Assembly (NCBI GenBank): GCA_016744485.1
Contig: JADGEG010000082.1
Location: 1 to 8,339, forward strand
DNA: 8,339 nucleotides
Direction: 5' to 3'
Source: Arcobacter sp.
GTDB lineage: Bacteria; Campylobacterota; Campylobacteria; Campylobacterales; Arcobacteraceae
A program made the position numbers and the translations under genes. Below, one piece after another: positions 6,818 through 8,339 of this stretch (positions are counted from its first letter, which is position 1; each line of letters begins with the position of its first letter). Under the pieces are notes generated by a model that saw nothing but the letters and a program-made list of their open reading frames with translations, ran no database searches and was not told the DNA's origin.

Positions 6818-8167
6818 CTAAAATAATTCAATCATCTTACTAACTTCATTTACACAATATGTTTTTAATTTTAATTTTAATTTCGTTTGTTTAGCTATCA
6901 CTGCTTTTTTAATACCTTGTGCTTGAGCTTCTTTAAGTCTTAAATCTATAGAATATACATCTTTTATTTCCCCTGTTAAAGAAACTTCACCTATAAAAAT
7001 AGATTCTTTTGAAATTGGTCTATTTCTAAAAGATGAAATAATGGCTGCTATTACAGCTAAATCAGCAGAACTTTCTTTTATTTTAATTCCACCAGAAATA
7101 TTAACAAATACATCATAAGAGTTTAAAGGTAAGTCAATTTTTTTCTCTAATAATGCTAATAGCATAGTAAGTCTACTTCCATCAAAACCTGTAGCAGATC
7201 TTTTTGGATTTGGATTTGTACTTTGTGAAACTAAGGCTTGTACTTCTAAAATTAAAGCACGACTTCCTTCCATAACTACAGTTAAGGCTGAACCACTTTG
7301 TGCATTTGTTTTATCAAAAAATTTTGAAGTTATATCTTTAGCACTTAACAAACCATCGTTTGTCATCTCAAAAATTCCAATCTCTGAAGTTGAACCAAAT
7401 CTATTTTTAAATGCTCTAAGCATTCTTAAATCTTTTGAAGATTCTCCTTCAAAGTATAAAACAGTATCAACCATATGTTCTAATACTCTTGGTCCTGCGA
7501 TACTTCCATCTTTTGTAATATGACCTATTATAAATATGGCTATATTTGTTTCTTTTGCTTTTCTCATAAGCTCAAAAGTTATTTCTCTAACTTGCGAGAC
7601 AGATCCAGGTGAAGAAGTTAAATTTGAGGAGTAAACTGTTTGAATAGAATCAATTATAATGACTTCATAATTATTTCTTGTTAATTCATTTTGTATTTCT
7701 TCTAACTTTATTTCACTTAAAAGGTATAAATTATCATGGTTTGCATCTAATCTATTTGCCCTTAGCTTAATCTGTCCTGCACTTTCTTCACCTGAAACAT
7801 ATAAAACTTTTTTATTTGCTTGGGCAATTGAACCAGAAATTTTTAATAATAAAGTTGATTTACCAACTCCAGGACTTCCTCCTATTAAAGTAAGACTTCC
7901 AGGGACTATTCCTCCTCCTAAAACTAAATCAAATTCATCATTATGTGAAGAAAACCTTATAATATCATCTTGTTTTACCTGTGTAATTGGTATAGCTTTT
8001 GAAACAGTATTTACTATTTGAGAACTTTGTTTTAAAACCTCTTGTTGCTCTTTACTTAATTCAATAAAAGAATCCCATCCTCCACAATTAGAACATTTTC
8101 CAAGCCATTTACTAGTTTGAAAACCACAGTGTTGACACTCAAATAATAAGTTCTTTTTTTTTGACAT
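6818..8167 (-). CDS. radA: DNA repair protein RadA (Sms)
   Basis: RadA is a RecA-like, DnaB-type hexameric ATPase that promotes branch migration in recombinational repair. The 449-aa protein has the complete architecture: an N-terminal zinc finger with Cys11, Cys14, Cys25 and Cys28 (CQHCGF...KCSNCGGW), Walker A GSPGVGKST (97-105), Walker B VIIIDS (169-174), the RadA-specific KNRFG motif (254-258) and a C-terminal Lon-protease-like domain (about 280-449) with GGIKIKESSADLAV (359-372) and GEVSLTGEI (393-401). Length is normal for the family (about 450). The start is supported by the zinc finger position and a good Shine-Dalgarno AAAAGGA (plus 8173-8179), 5 bp upstream. The stop is TAG. atpB follows 102 bp downstream on the same strand; only a weak 5-bp hairpin is seen between them, so partial co-transcription is possible. 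Confidence 0.97.
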   Translation of the reverse strand: MSKKKNLLFECQHCGFQTSKWLGKCSNCGGWDSFIELSKEQQEVLKQSSQIVNTVSKAIPITQVKQDDIIRFSSHNDEFDLVLGGGIVPGSLTLIGGSPGVGKSTLLLKISGSIAQANKKVLYVSGEESAGQIKLRANRLDANHDNLYLLSEIKLEEIQNELTRNNYEVIIIDSIQTVYSSNLTSSPGSVSQVREITFELMRKAKETNIAIFIIGHITKDGSIAGPRVLEHMVDTVLYFEGESSKDLRMLRAFKNRFGSTSEIGIFEMTNDGLLSAKDITSKFFDKTNAQSGSALTVVMEGSRALILEVQALVSQSTNPNPKRSATGFDGSRLTMLLALLEKKIDLPLNSYDVFVNISGGIKIKESSADLAVIAAIISSFRNRPISKESIFIGEVSLTGEIKDVYSIDLRLKEAQAQGIKKAVIAKQTKLKLKLKTYCVNEVSKMIELF

Positions 8168-8193
8168 TTTTTTCCTTTTAAATACTATGTAAT

Positions 8194-8199
8194 ATTATA
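8194..8199 (-). promoter_or_regulatory. Candidate -10 box for radA
   Basis: The minus strand reads TATAAT within TTTGATTATAATATT, 26 bp upstream of the radA start codon and just upstream of its Shine-Dalgarno, leaving a leader of about 20 nt. No -35 consensus is visible, but the upstream DNA is AT-rich as usual for this group. The 19-bp palindrome at 8233-8251 lies about 34 bp further upstream. Confidence 0.42.
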
Positions 8200-8232
8200 A
8201 TCAAATGTATATTTTCTTTCTTAAAAGCATTT

Positions 8233-8251
8233 TATAGACAATTTGTCTATA
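8233..8251. promoter_or_regulatory. 19-bp palindrome, probable operator
   Basis: TATAGACAATTTGTCTATA is a perfect dyad of 9-bp arms around a single central T. Outer GCA (8227-8229) and TGC (8252-8254, reading T8252 G C) extend the symmetry with a 3-nt offset. Size and form resemble operators of dimeric helix-turn-helix repressors such as the TetR family. No second copy was found in the window and no regulator gene is present. It sits between the radA promoter and a plus-strand TATAAT at 8270-8275, whose -35 region it would overlap, so it more likely controls a divergent gene beyond the window. It is not followed by a T-run, so a terminator is unlikely. Confidence 0.6.
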
Positions 8252-8269
8252 TGCAATATATTTATTATA

Positions 8270-8275
8270 TATAAT
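8270..8275 (+). promoter_or_regulatory. Candidate -10 box of a divergent gene beyond the window
   Basis: A plus-strand TATAAT with the palindrome 8233-8251 covering its -35 region. A second TATAAT occurs at 8333-8338. The target gene would lie to the right of the window and is not visible. In sequence of about 10% GC such hexamers arise easily by chance, so this is tentative. Confidence 0.27.
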
Positions 8276-8324
8276 ACACTTATTATATGTATTTATATAC
8301 AAAATAATATACACTTATTTGTAT
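8274..8324. repeat. Cluster of ATACA/TGTAT half-sites and a 10-bp direct repeat
   Basis: Five copies of ATACA or its complement TGTAT occur at 8274-8278, 8288-8292, 8297-8301, 8309-8313 and 8320-8324. They form a dyad TGTAT-N4-ATACA (8288-8301) and a longer one, ATACAAA-N14-TTTGTAT (8297-8324). The 10-mer TACACTTATT is directly repeated at 8275-8284 and 8310-8319, 35 bp apart. Positions 8251-8339 contain only 9 G or C in 89 bases. This may be a regulator-binding array or a remnant duplication; function is unknown. Confidence 0.45.
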
Positions 8325-8339
8325 AAATAAATTATAATA

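Overview
The window (8339 bp) is very AT-rich, densely packed bacterial chromosome. Gene content and protein style (Lys/Asn/Ile-rich proteins, an ATP synthase subunit a with a GSIKGDD loop, radA directly upstream of atpB, a stand-alone atpB) point to the Campylobacterota, most likely the Arcobacter group. This assignment rests on recalled family resemblance, not on a database search. No mobile element, CRISPR array, rRNA or tRNA was seen.

Left part, plus strand (1-5274): six genes in one direction with short gaps. They are the 3' part of purM (purine synthesis), a MidA/NDUFAF7-type methyltransferase (probable complex I assembly factor), a small ABM-domain protein, a stand-alone class II aldolase of the COG3347/RhaD type, an LsrK-type FGGY kinase and rnhA (RNase HI). 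The aldolase and kinase genes overlap by 4 bp (ATGA), and the ABM gene ends 7 bp before the aldolase gene. These three therefore look like one transcriptional and metabolic unit.

Right part, minus strand (5343-8167): a degenerate ThiE/TenI-like protein, atpB and radA. A strong Rho-independent terminator lies just downstream of atpB and separates it from the thiE-like gene. rnhA and the thiE-like gene converge. The last 172 bp (8168-8339) hold the radA promoter region, a 19-bp near-perfect palindrome and a stretch of about 10% GC with clustered ATACA/TGTAT half-sites. It is probably the divergent control region of a plus-strand gene beyond the window.

Most of the window is housekeeping. The most interesting part is the ABM protein + class II aldolase + LsrK-like kinase cassette. 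The kinase matches enterobacterial LsrK (autoinducer-2 kinase) along its whole length, and LsrG is also a small ABM-fold protein. However, no lsrACDB transporter, lsrR or lsrF is visible; a class II aldolase sits where an LsrF-like cleavage enzyme would be expected. This may be an alternative route for phospho-AI-2 or a related short-chain sugar. Secondary points are the ThiE-like protein that has lost its metal-binding aspartates, and the operator-like palindrome upstream of radA.
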